A stretch of 64,000 nt of DNA from assembly GCA_004352715.1 (NCBI GenBank), contig SCFE01000088.1:858012-922011 (forward strand), read 5' to 3'. The notes under the pieces were generated by a model. It was given only the letters and a program-made list of their open reading frames with translations. It was not told where the DNA came from and did no database searches. Both the position numbers and the translations under genes were made by a program. This document shows, one piece after another, positions 12,701 through 26,500 of this stretch. Position 1 is the stretch's first letter; every line of letters begins with the position of its first letter. The stretch comes from Hofstenia miamia. Lineage: Eukaryota > Xenacoelomorpha > Acoela.

Positions 12701-15700
12701 CTTGGATTTTTCTCTACTAAGCTATCAATCGCTAAACGAACGCGATACCACAGCTACACTTTTCGATTCAATCCCATTTTAGCGCTTTCACATTTGCTAG
12801 TTTGAGAGGCATGTTGGAATTTCAGATGGTTTCGTTATGTAAGATATGAGACTGTATGTTATGATCATGTATAGACCTGTGATGTAATTTTATAAATAAC
12901 TTGTACCTTGTTAAATGCTCAAATAAACTGGTTAATCTGTTAGACGCTAGGTGATAATTGTGATGCCCAATTGTTGTTGTCCCTGTTTTACAAGTCAATA
13001 GATCGTCTGCTTTGATATACACAATGTTTGACCATATTTGTCGTCGTTTGTCACACTTCATGTTATTTGTCAGTTTTCACACTTTGTGCTAATTGTGTCA
13101 ATCTCTGCTAAACACTCTTTCATCTTTGCTACATGATTGCTTTTTAATTATTGCTGAGCGATACTAAGTTTTTTAATTTGTTTTATAGTTATAAAGAATT
13201 CACTTACCCTGTTAGAGATTATTATCAATGAGGTACTCAATTTTTTAAGTACATAATTCAAGTTTTTCTCAATTATTTGTTGTTTTTTCAAGTTACTTTT
13301 TACTTGATGTATTGTTTATGTATTAGGATGTTAAAACTAAATAAATTGAAACCCATTTATGCACATTATCAGTTGAAATAAGTGTGGTGAACCACTAAAT
13401 TTTTGCCGCCACCCTGTGAATACTCTGGATTTAGAGTTTTTAGTAAGCAAAATGGTGGGTGTTTATTCCTTTCGACGGACTCCTATAATTCAAATTATAT
13501 AGCATTGAGAATTAATAAAAAAAGTTTTTTAAATTAAAAATCTGTCAATGTAATGCTACTAGTGACACTGATCGATAATTCATTTCATTGTGAAGACCCT
13601 AACGGAATTGGAAATTTTTAAGTAATCAATTAGTTTTAAGAATAATAAGTTTATGATTCTATTGCACAATCGAAATTCAAATGTAAAAATGTATAAAAAT
13701 AAAAATTGCAAATTCATTATACCAATTAGTCTCTCTGTTGAATTGATTCGCATTTGGGAATTAATCTGTAAAGCCCGAATGGTGGAATGTTGAAGTTAAG
13801 AGGCAGTCCATAGCAAACGAGGAATTTTGAGGCAGCCGTGCTCTTTTATTAGTGTAGATCCCAGTCCTATTCGATTGCTCAAAGTTCCATTTTCTTTTAG
13901 ACCATTATGAAGTAAAATCGCTTCTTTACCAAGTTTACGATGAATGTCTTTGATGCTGCTGGAAACGTCATTTCTTCCAAGATAGTTACCAAGCTGTTCT
14001 GCGACTAACACTATTATTTCTGTTTCAGTCTCGTGTTGTTTGAATGTTCGCACAATGTTATCAGCGTTCTCAATTTGATCGACTAAGATTATCACACGAT
14101 TCGCTGTACAGTCCTTAATGTCTTTCAGCAAATTTCGAATGGTATAAAGCTCTTTTTTCTCCGCGTGACCATTTGTGTTCGTATCCCATAACATGATTGC
14201 GCCATTGTGCTTGTATTGTGCTTGTTGTGAATACCACCCAGATATATAATGAGATGATCAGCGCAGTGTTTATGGCTGCAGATATGTCGAATACGCGACC
14301 TTGTCAAAGCTCGGTCTTCCGCACCAATTACAGGAACAGGGACCCCAGTGAATGAACGTCTTTGCATTGGCTATTGAAGGACTACGTTTTGCTGCTGGAA
14401 TTCCTAACTTGCGCATGCCATGATAAGCGTTTAAAGCAGATGTTTCCTCAGTCAACTTTACATTGTTTTTACATTGTTTTTGTTCCAACCTCCCATAATG
14501 ATAACTCCGAAATTGCAAATCATGCCATCCTTACAACCATGGGTTTTCTTCTGATTATGGCATGAAGGATGTATGCGTGATGTCTGACATGGGTCTTCGT
14601 TTAGGGCAAGTGAGATGCTGGGTCGAATGGGGCAACTCGCAGTAGACACGAGATCATCAATGCAGTTTAGTAGATCTCCACTAATGCCAGCTTTTGTTTC
14701 CACATGCGGTATATAATATCCATGTCGTGTTTGCGCAGATTGGAACTCAGGTTTCTCATCGTCGATTAAGTATATGAGAACAGGATGCGGGAAGGATTTA
14801 GTTGGTAGTGGGTCAACAACAATCACTAGATTATAGTCCTTATTTGTTGTGAATTCATGAGACGGCACGTTTGCTTTCAAAAGCTTGTCACTGTGAGCTG
14901 CGTATAAATTAACCTGGTTCGAATGCAGGGAGCGAATTTGTGAGCAGAGATTAACGTCTGAGAAGTAGTACGATTTACAAGGGAATTGTGGAATATTATC
15001 AATGACTCTGTTAAACCAGCTTTCCAGCAGTACGCTAGTATTTTTGTGACGGTGGATTGAGCTTGCTGTGATTGGTATCGCAGTGAAAATAATCAACCAA
15101 GCATACATGGTTTCAACAGACAATTATAGTTGATATTGAAATGCGCGCGATTTAAATGCAGCTCAGCGGCAGCATGCTGAGCTTCAAAAGGCTTTGATGT
15201 TAGCGCCATGCCTGTCACTCATATGGTGGTAGCCCAAACGGTTTGAATAGCGCGCCGAGTTCTCCTGTCGTGATTGGAGGAGCACTTCTCCAATCAAGTT
15301 ACGTACTGTGTTAGTTAGAGCCAGTATCCGTCCATTTATACAATTATGTCGCGAAAAGTTGAGTATGCCGCCCGCCGCTAGTCGGCCTTTGAAGTAATTG
15401 TGCGCTGCCGCAAGTTCGGCAGCATCAAACATTGAACTCACCAGTGATTTTCACTGAGCAGCATGAGATGTGGTCACTCAGAGTACTTTATGATGTAATA
15501 GACAGCTTACACCACTCTAATCGTGTTTAAAAACTACTTTCACCGCTGGCACATGCGAGTATAGATTGTCATCGACTAAATTACATCTCTGCTTATCCGA
15601 TTATTCACACGCAATTGATTCTCACTACCTTTCTCATTCATCCTTTCGATTATCACTCACTACTGAATTCTAACAGCTTACGTGATTTCACATGATGCTC

Positions 15701-18700
15701 GTATAAATTTTATTGAAAACCTTAAGACAATTTCACTAAATATGACAATGAACAATACCTTCTTACATCTATATGTTAGACAAAAGCGATACCGCGGTTG
15801 CTTTTGATTTGATGTGTTAATTACTTGTAACGAAATCAAGCGTGCAAATGCATCAACTCAGTGCTAAGCAAAGTATTTCAAGTGCATATATTTTTATGCT
15901 TATATAAGCACTGCTTAGATTATGAAAAATTTTTGAGGTTTGTATTATCAACTTTTAACTTGTCGGCTATATAATTCGAGTTACGATGATATCGAAATTG
16001 AGGAAACTATACATATATAGACCTGCAGAAAAGCGAATTTCATCATAATTATAATAAGTGAATTAATTTCCCTAAAATTACTTAATTATTATCTAACAAG
16101 GACGCAATCGATTGTTTGAATTGACAATGGCGCTTCCGCTGGCTTTACTTTGTGAATGATCGCACTGCAGTCTATATCGTAGCATTTCGATTTAATTTGG
16201 AAAACAGATATTTTTATATTCAATTCTCAAATATATTTACGCATTTTAAATTTGTTATGCAATTTTTTACTTCACATGTAATCAGTGATTTAATCAATTA
16301 TTTTTATGACATAATATTGAACAATATTGTATGTCCATGTTTTGCATAAGCATTAATCTTATTTATTAGCTATTGTGCATTGAAAGACTAAGACATATCG
16401 CATCCTTAAATGATTGCTTTTGACCTTGTGTACTTGTATTATATTGTATGCGGATCCTTTAAAGGGGCCAATTTCACAGAGACCCTAAGAAATCTTAACC
16501 CTTTGGCCTAAATGTCAGATCATCATCTTGAAAAATACAAAACTATTGTGCATAGGAATAAATAATTGCATCAGGATGCACATAGACATGAAAATGGCAT
16601 TATCAAATCTTCACGTAATAAATCTGCATTATTAATATTGAATGATCAACTACTAAAACCGTTTAGCTGTTTAGCTGTTAACAGAGTACGCGCTGAGCGG
16701 TTTTTTTCTATTAGTACTGAATGCGATGGTTTTCTTAGATGGTTTATATAATGCAGTTTCTTATTTTTTAATTGATTCTCAGGAGTCTGAGAATAAAAGT
16801 TCGTGAACCAAGACATGCAATTCAATTTCAGGAATATTTTGAGACTTTAGCGACGTTTTTTCCAAAGCCAATTGCGAAAGTGAAGAATCGTACTTGGCGG
16901 ATTTCTGTAACAATTATTACAAAAATAGATTTAGTCATCAATTCGTTTTTGAAAATTCGATCTGGAGAAGTTTAGATACCACTGTTTTTCAAGATCAATT
17001 TCGCCAAATTATTTCAATGTTCTTCACTAAAATCAGTTCAACGGCTTAACACAAGGGTGGAAAATGCGCCCGACTGCTTTTTTATAAAAAACAGCACTTT
17101 TGAGCTTTTTTAAAGGTATGCCCTTAAGACTACAGATAATGTGTATTGACAAAATCATTATTCCTTTACCATTATTTATGGTGGAAAATGCGCCCGACTG
17201 CTTTTTTATAAAAAACAGCACTTTTGAGCTTTTTTAAAGGTATGCCCTTAAGACTACAGATAATGTGTATTGACAAAATCATTATTCCTTTACCATTATT
17301 TATGACACAATCAACTCAATTCAGCTTTTTTATAAAACCTTCCATTATATTCAGTACAATGATTAAGGGGTAGTTTAATTTAGTTGGTGAATATATTTTT
17401 TCAAGCAAATTTTGTATAAAGTGCTTGTTTATTAAAGATTTGGCTTAGTACACATGTTGATCTTTCATAATTTTGATCAATTTAATTTTCAGAATTCATA
17501 TTTGCCCATTATTCATTGTTAACATATTGAATCGAATTTCATAGATTTATTAAAGTTTTGTAGAATTAATTAATGAGTCATTAATGCGAGTTTCCATTCT
17601 TTATTTTTTTTATTTTAATGGAAAGTCTCCATTATTTTAATTTCCGTGTTGATCCATTAGTTTAGTTTAAAGTGGGTGCAACGTGTTAGAAAGATTGGCC
17701 CACATGGGAATTAGTGAGATTTGTAGATTTATGACAGGCGGAAGTAGATTTGTATTAAATGGAAGTGAATAATTATCCAATGCACTCCTACTGGGTGTGG
17801 GAAGTTATAGTGGTGGCCAATGGACGTTGTAACTCATGCCGAGTGACATATTGGCTTTTCTAATACTGACAACCACACATGCACTATTTATATCGATAAC
17901 TGCTAGTTTTGTGTAAGCCACTTAATTCTCATCAACTTCCTACACTTGTTAGTAAACGACTGTAAATATTTATATTGTTTTCATCATTAAACTGTGTTTC
18001 TCACACCTTTTGGATGAAACAACAAATCGCTGGTCTGACAATATGTTCAATTTTAGCCTATAATCTAAATTACAAATTTATTTAATTCAATCTTGAATCC
18101 ACGAGCTATTTTAAGCCTATGTTTATGCATACTCTAGTGCGATTTTACTAGTTTCTTCTTGGTACAAAACATTTTTTCCAAAGTACATTTATGGTTATTG
18201 TTGTGGGTATGATAAATAGTACACGCGCGAAACTTTTCAAACTAATCTTTGAGAATTACCTATATCGTATAGGGAACGGGTTTTTCGTAATGCAGCGGGA
18301 TTCAAAGTGAGGGGGAGGAGGGTACTTAGCTAAAATCGCTATATCACGCTGTAGGTTCCCATTTAAATAAACTTGACGGATCATTATGAGACGGAGGGAG
18401 GGGTCTAAAATGGCAAATTTTTAGTGATCCCATATGTAGTAAAGAATATTGTCGATAAATAATCGGTTGAACAATTTTTTTATGAACTCATGTCTTTTAA
18501 AATAGATGCATATGCAATCCTCTCCATGTTAAAGCCCATTTTGCTTTCAAAATGCTTTGTGGCATGCAATGTATTTCCATAAGGTTTAGAATTGTTATTG
18601 TGCAATATTCTAAAATAACTCTCACATAGGTTATGGCATTTTGCAGAAAGCAGTTATTTATGCTCCTTAAATGACATCTAGAACTTTTAGTTGATTGAAG

Positions 18701-20554
18701 TGTATTTTCCCACTTTCTAGTGATATTTAAGATTGTTTGTGTTTTCAGCACCTTTCGCTGCCGGCCACCCTCAAAGAGTAGTAGAAACCTTTTTATAATT
18801 TCAGTGATGTTTTCACACAACCTTCAGTTATTGCCAATGTCAACAGGTCTTCACTCAAATTATAATCACGTGTTCTCTTCTGCTGACTTCAAAGCAAAGC
18901 GTATCAAGAGTAAGGCTTCCTAAGCACTGCTTCTATTAGTGGGAAATTAAACACTCGGTCTAAAAACAACTAGTTAATAAATAGTGACAATTCAAAAACA
19001 GTTTTCACATTGACTTAAACTAGTACAGACGAATTGTAAATTTACTCCATTACCAGTTGTAATTCTCACATTGGGTGGGATTAATTTCGACACCGCCAAT
19101 ATTTTGCTCACAGATTATAGAATGAAATGCACATTCTAGTAAATTCTTTCTTTTTTGTTCCTATTTACTTTAAACTATTTATTATCTATACTGTACTATT
19201 GCAAAAAAACAAATTAAGTTTTTTTCCTGCAATGGGAAATTCCATTTTGACAGTCACCAAGCACTCTAAAATATTACGAATTTCAGAAAGCTTTAGAAAT
19301 TGTGACTGCCCTTCTACATGCAATTTTTATCAACAAATATGAATTGTCATAATTAGGCTTTATTTACCTACAAAAGGAATTCTATAACACTAACATAATA
19401 CGAAGTGCGCTATTGTAGTTTACTAATGCACACTGAATGCAATCGAGAAACTGAGTTAAACATGTGTAATCTGTCATTGAATTTAATTGTTACTCATTGC
19501 AGTCGCCTCCTCTTGTAGAAGTCCATGACATACAATAATGACACCATCAGCCCTTGTAATAGCGTAATTCCGACTATTCTGACTGTAAACAAGATTTTGT
19601 TCCTTTTTGATTTTCAGTGAAGATAATAGTTAAGAGAAATTAAGTTAATTATCAGCAAGATTTTGTACCTTCAATGATATCTTTTCAGAAGTATGCTGAT
19701 GATGCCTTAGCTACTAGGCTTTCATATTAAAAAAGTTAACTCCTGTCTCAAAATAAGGCAATGCCCTGAAAAAGTGATTCCCTAATTTTTGAAAGGATAT
19801 AGATCTTTTAAAACTTCTAATGACAATTCGTGGAGTTCTCGAGCTCCTCATGGAATGTCCATTGAAAATATGAATTCTTGAACACGTTGTTCCATTGGAC
19901 AGATTGCAATTTTATGCGTCAAATATCATATATATTGCAAAAAGTTTTTACCTGTTCCTCTTCCCTATTTTATAGGCAATTTCTTACATATTAAATTTCA
20001 GATACAATGCGGTGAGTTCAGTTATTTAAACTGGTAGCAATAAAATGGTAGCCGGATTCACTATGAAAATGTGATGCTGCAGTCTAACTGAAACGTTTTT
20101 TCACTCCAACACGTCAAAGGGAAATTTTTATGATAATCAATTTTTGTGATCGACGAACTGGACAAATGAGTGGCATGTAAAATAGCTCCTGTGTGCGAAT
20201 ATCAATTTATCAAAATATTTGCCATTCAGAAACAATTCGTTCAATTTCATTGGTATTTGAAATAGTTTTGTATTGAATGGCGGGCAAGTACAACTTTTAA
20301 GATTTAAAGGGCCTAAAATTAGAATGGCCCTCATTATTTAGTGGGTCTGTTTATTTCCTTGAGTTGCTTCATCAAATATTTGCTTTAAATGAGGGGTTTA
20401 GCCCACGTTGAGTGGGTACTGCTTCAATTTTCGTTAGTTATGACTTTCTACGAATTTTAATTTACATAAAATGTAAGTAATTTATTGTTGCCACAAAAGC
20501 TTAGGATATAGCAATCTACGCAGTCGGTGGTTGCTTGGTATCTTTCTCTCTCTC

Positions 20555-20596
<42 letters not shown>

Positions 20597-23500
20597 TCAA
20601 ACATGTGCATTAAACAGGTATAACAAAGTACTGCAAGATAATTGCTAAACACGAGCCATTGCTGTTAAGCTTCATTCTAAGAATCTGTGTTACACAGTAT
20701 TTAGTGGTGCCAGTTGGCTCGATGCCAGGGATTTTAAAGAATTCTGTACTTTCGAATATGTTAATGATCCACAAGATTTAGTTGTATTTATGTTAGTTGA
20801 GATGGTTTTGTATTTGTATTGATGTTAAACCAAGATAAGTAAAATGGAAGAGATTAAAGTGATTTATAAAAAATCGTGGAATCATCGCCATTCATTAATG
20901 GCAAGTCAACGGTTGTGCATTCATTTACTAATCCTTTGTTATAATCAATTAATACCATCAAAGTGAATATCGAACTGTTGTTATTGCTTAATCTAAAACC
21001 TCTTTCATTTATACTTTGTCTCCTATCATTTATCGTGTTCGGTATCTCGGCTTGTTTAATTTTATTTTTTAAGTTAATCCATATTTCTCTGAGTTTTTAT
21101 CACCTCTTACAGATAGTATTCACTTTGAAAATTGAAGCCATTACTCATCTGCAACATTGTTGGATTGCGTGACAGGATCGTTTTTTGAATTCTTAGAACT
21201 GCAGAAACCTTTGCAATTATCATGACGATCCAACTCAACATTTTAAATTCCAACCCAAACATCTAACTAAATTTCTCGAAATTTCCAAAGTGTGTTCTGA
21301 TATGCATGCATATCGTAAAAAATCTACTGCTTTAAACAAAACATTGTTGATATCGTGTAAAAATGTTTGTGTAAACCCAATCAAGAAAAGGTCCCAAAGT
21401 AATATTAGGAATTATCACGATTTCTGCAGAAATTGCACAATAATGAATATTTAATACATGTAAATTATTTGAGCGGGTTTTTAAGTGATGTTTGCTATAT
21501 TTACTTATGACAAACTTTTAGATAAAGCTCAAGAAGTCATATAATGATTGCCACAGTAAAAGCCTCGGACTTTTGTCTGGCAGCAAATGGTATGAGATAC
21601 AAGCATTCCGCGCTCTTAACCAAGCACTCGGACGATGCATACGTCACAAGCGGGACTGGGGTGCTATAATTTTGGTGGACGAACGATTTGTCTCATCATC
21701 AAAGTACATTTCTAGTATGTGAAATTTCGCCATACAATAGTTTAAAGATCTACTTATAACCTTTTCTGTTTACACAAGGGCCTAGTTATCTAATTTACAT
21801 AAATTCATCAGGGGCGTACGCAGGATTTTCTGTCGGAGGGGAACATCATCGTCCAATTCTCCAGTCAAAATCAAATTTGGAAACCTAACAGGGGTACGCC
21901 ACTGCAATTTATTATACTCAGCAATTCTTTTAACCGTTACCTTCTTTAAATTTATTTTCATAACTTTCGTTTTCTTATTTGATTTCCTGCGATTTGTTTG
22001 AGCTTCGTAACAAATTCGATTTAGGCTTGTTATATGATATTGGGCCCAGAGGGGGATTTCCTCCCCCTATTAAACTTTTGATTATTGCTCAAAAAATTAT
22101 GGGACTAAGAATGAATCCTAATGAATTTCATCACCTTTAACTGCTAAAATCAATATTTTAAATATTTCAAGAAAATCCCCACATTTTTTATATGATGACC
22201 TCATAAAAAATAATGATGACATAAATTTTCTAAATATAACAAATTAATGGTGCTGATATGAAAAATCTTTTTGCATAGTTTTATTTTAGTAATTATGTTT
22301 GAATTTCATAATCCAATCCAGAGTTAGATAGTGGAGGAATTCCTCCCTCCCCAGGCCTGAGCAACCCAAAAAAGTCTAGACCGGATAGGGGTAAAAAAAT
22401 ATTTTTTCAGAAAACCATGATAACCATTGAGTATTTAACATTTGTGAAAATTTCTTATAAAAATATGTACAGTACCCCTATGCATTATGCAAATATAAAT
22501 TGTAGTAGAATTTGGCAATTTTGAGTTTAGTTCTGTAGCATTAATTTATCAATATACTGTAATTGATTTTAACTAGATCCACTCCGATTAAGCAATGGTA
22601 CTTACTTTGATGATTTTATTGTATTTCTTTTATTGTTCCTTTCTAAATATAGAATATGGTATTGCTTTCAACTGATGTAGAACGCAAGATGACCCATTTG
22701 TCAGAATTGTTTGGAGTATATTGAACACAGTGGTCAATTCAAGATATTTTATCAGATTGCAAGATAGGCCTTTCTTTGCCATCGAATCCTGGATTTATGT
22801 ATATTGACAGCCAAGAAATTTTCTCTTAAACATGCGAAGATTTTCAAAAATTCATTTGCTATTTCTAAATTTGCATTTTTATTGGCATTATCAAGTAATG
22901 AGTAGCCCTGCATAATTATGTGCAATTACTATAGATACACACAAGTAAATGGCAAAGCTCCAAACACCGAAATGAGTCAGGTTTGTATTTTATATTCTAG
23001 CATAGATTACATGTAGTATATGTACAATACTTTTTGTAAAGCACTTATAATTTAATGTAAAATCTAAAATATTTATTACGTCAGTTTTGAGAAACATTGG
23101 CCGTCATATTGTTTTTAATAATGGCATTTGTACATGGTGGAATGTTCCCCCGTCAGGTTTTCAAAATTGATTTTGTCTCGTTAAATATAAATTGTCGGTA
23201 AAAAAATTGGAAAATTTAAAATCTATTGTTGTGAAATACATTCTTAGGGTCTATTTTCAAAAAATTTCATTCCTCCTTTGATCATGTCTAAGATGCCCCC
23301 CTGTCCAAAAATCCTGGGGACGACCTTGTTTGTACTGACTGTGATGAATCAAGATGACAAAGAATTTTGAAATTTTCGTTGCTGTATGCAACGCATCCAT
23401 TATTTAATGGACCAATTACAATGAATATTTGTATCTAATATCTAATGTATTGGTGAAATGTGGTAGATACAGTTGTATTAGTGCCAACTTGTTCCACCAT

Positions 23501-26500
23501 ACATTTCCATCTACATAAATGTCTTGTCAAATCAAGGTTATGTGCAAGTCACGTAATATAAGTGCAACCATTTAAAATGAAAGTGGGTATACATTGTAAA
23601 CTTATACAGTTTTTGTGTACAAATTTAATAAGGTTTGCATGTTTAAAACTTGGTGTTGTAAACACTATTTAAACTGTTTTAAAATATTTTTTGCAATGTT
23701 TCCACTGTGTATAAAATTTCATGAAGAGCTTGGAAAGTATGGTTATGATAGGTTTGGGAAACGGGTGAACTTTTGTTTGACCTAAGACCTTACTCGGCCC
23801 GTCTAACAATGACCTACCAATCGTCTCGTCTAACACTGACTCGTTTTCTGATCCGATTAAAGAAAGGTTACTAGTATAATGCGTAAAAATTGTTTTAACA
23901 TAAAAGTATCAATGAAACAATACCAAATCCCCCCCCCCAGGTTTACTTCTGACATAGTAATGCTATTGTCATGAATTTGGCACAGGGGTAACATGGTTAA
24001 AATGCTAAGAGATGTCTTATGTCAAAATGGTTATTTTTGGTCAACTTTTAATATTTTTCAAAATACAAATTATAAGGTCTAGCAATAATTTAAGGCATAT
24101 TAATTTGTAGTTATTAATGCTGATGTCAGCATTTTTTTGTTTTTGTCTAGTCATTTTTATGTTTCTATCTAAAAATAAATGTCAATCACCATTGACAAAA
24201 TAGTCATAATTTCTTGACAAAAATTGCTTTCACCCTAAAATTTTCACAGTGTGTGTAAAACTAAATTTAATGAGGTGAAAAGTTCAGCCAATCTTTTCAA
24301 ATTTGATTTAAACAATGTTATCAATAAAAATTCATATGGGGGCGGGGTAAATTTACCCCCTTGTGAAAAATAAGATTAAACCTTTAAGGCTTTTTTTCTG
24401 AACAATAAACTATTTTGCAACCCTGAATGCAATGAGAATATAAAATGCAATTTACATCTAATAAATTTAATATTTAATAAATGTGTAAAATAATAGAAAT
24501 TTAAAATTAATTGTGCGTTGGATTTCGAAATTTATTTCTTATCAAAAGATGGCGTTAAAATTATACACTTTACTTCAACTTCTAGTTTCAACACTTTATT
24601 TAATTTGGCTTACTTTTCAGATTAGAAAATTCTATGTAACTTCATTCTTAAATTTTAGACATTTCTAGAGAATCATACTAATTATTGATTTCTTTGTTTC
24701 CATCGACGGCTTGTAGGACAATAAAGTTTATGCTTTAATAGAAATTAATGAACAATTTAAGACACAAAATATAGGAGGCACTCGGAGAGCGAAATCTCTC
24801 CTACTGGTATTTCCACACATTCAAAGATAAATGTTTCTTATTCTTTCAGGTGTTATACGTAATATGCGGAAATTGCAATCGATATTCGTAAGAATTGTTT
24901 ATGTAGATAGTAATGAGAAGAATTAGAAGTAATTTCCTTGCTGTATCGATATGATGATCTAGGACACGTAGATAATTTTTAGGAAAAGCCAATATTTTTT
25001 GGACTGATATAGAAGTGCGTGTGTAGCATATATTTGATTTAATGATTTGCACTTTTCAATGTGGTTATCTATTAATTTGCATGCAAAATATATTAAAAAA
25101 ATTCAATTACATATATAATGTATATTGTAACTTTTAATTTTATCTGGTTAAGTTATCCTTACAAAAAGTAATTCATTGCATAATGAAAATTTTTGTCATC
25201 AGATGCTGATAATCGCTGAGCCAAATATATATTCACAACATCGATGCCTGCTTTTCATTCTAGTAATATTAACTAATGTCAATAGTTTCAATAGTTAAAC
25301 TAGAAAAATTGGGACTTTTATCTTAAACTGCTTGGCGCCCATTCCAAAGGAAAAGCCTTTTTTCCATATTTACAAAGAATTTTCGCCAAGTCTATTAACA
25401 AATTTGAAAATCGCGAGGCATGTGCAGGTCTATTGGGGAAAATTCTTCAATGCAATGTTGGAAATATTAAAAGGTATTACTGTGGCTGAAATAGTGTAAA
25501 ATTTCGAATTTTTGAAAGAGCTTTAAATTCTTTCCATACCTAATATTCATGCATTTATAAGGTTTTGAGTCCATGGAAGCAACATAGAACTTTGACTGTT
25601 TCTTGATATGAGGAAAGATATTCCAAACCCATTGAGGTGAACCGTGCGCAAAGTCAGAGGTCGCCGGGCCGAAGGCTTTCAGATTGACAATAGCGTTAAT
25701 AGTTTTTAAGCTATAAGGATTTAAAATATTTTTTCTTGAATCTTATAAAAATTTTCAAAAGTTTCCTTGCTGTTTAAGGTTAAACTAACTTTCGGTGTCA
25801 TTGAAATGAAAACCAAAGCTTAGCTGCCACACAAATTTTATAGGTCTTCAATAACATTTTAGCAGTCAGTAAAACTTAAGAAGCATATATGATGTAAAAA
25901 GATTGATATTGAAGAGAACGTTCGTTTTTACTATGTTATTTGTATTATCGTTTTAATTTTTATTTAGATATCTCCAAATGGTTGCGAAATAATTTAAATC
26001 AAAGTAACAATTGTGAGCAAGCCATGAAGGACCTGTTAGATTTTGTAGCTAAACATAAAAAGTAAGTAATTTTACTGCAAGGTTATTTGCAAATTCCTAC
26101 AAGCTGAATTTTTACTGAGAACTTAAAAATAGATTACAAGCCTTTTTTCATTCTCAAATTCTCTAATTATTTCATTCATTTCTGAAAGAATATTCACTTC
26201 AAATAATAATTCGAGGATTTCATAGCATCTATCAAGATGTCTATCTTTATATATATATATATATATATATGTTGTAAATAATGGTTGTTTACTAATACTT
26301 TATCTAATTAATAATTAGTAATTATGCATTTGTCAATAGAAATAATTCTATTACTAGATATAAATAGCAATCACTGATAGACATACTCTCTATAATTTAT
26401 TAAAATTTAACGAATGGATATTTAAAAATCATTAATCAAAGCAAAATAAACTAAAATAGATGGAGAGTTTGACATTTTGTATTTAAATTGGGTTTCTCCT

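Larger units (their letters stand above)
13796..15123 (-). pseudogene. secreted legumain-like (C13 fold) protein, broken, intronless
   Basis: The minus strand carries a nearly complete single-exon frame. It begins [20 protein letters not shown] (signal peptide) and ends with a stop at 13796-13798. The middle follows the legumain/caspase-hemoglobinase fold: beta strand [10 protein letters not shown], helix [15 protein letters not shown] (like legumain HAYQIIHRNGIP), strand [11 protein letters not shown] where legumain has DHVFIYFTDHG, and strand [12 protein letters not shown] where legumain has the catalytic EACESGS. The catalytic His and Cys are not kept, so even the intact form would be a non-peptidase member. 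Frame breaks: two 11-bp tandem duplications (14460-14481 and 14204-14225), a 1-bp shift near 14385-14395 and a TAG at 14371-14373. It lies antisense within the BRIP1 intron. A retrocopy or an assembly error are alternatives. Confidence 0.6.

Noticed and set aside
15184-15441. 85-codon minus-strand frame upstream of the legumain-like pseudogene
   Set aside because: Locally GC-rich and at first sight protein-like, but no motif, and the pseudogene has its own start and signal peptide.
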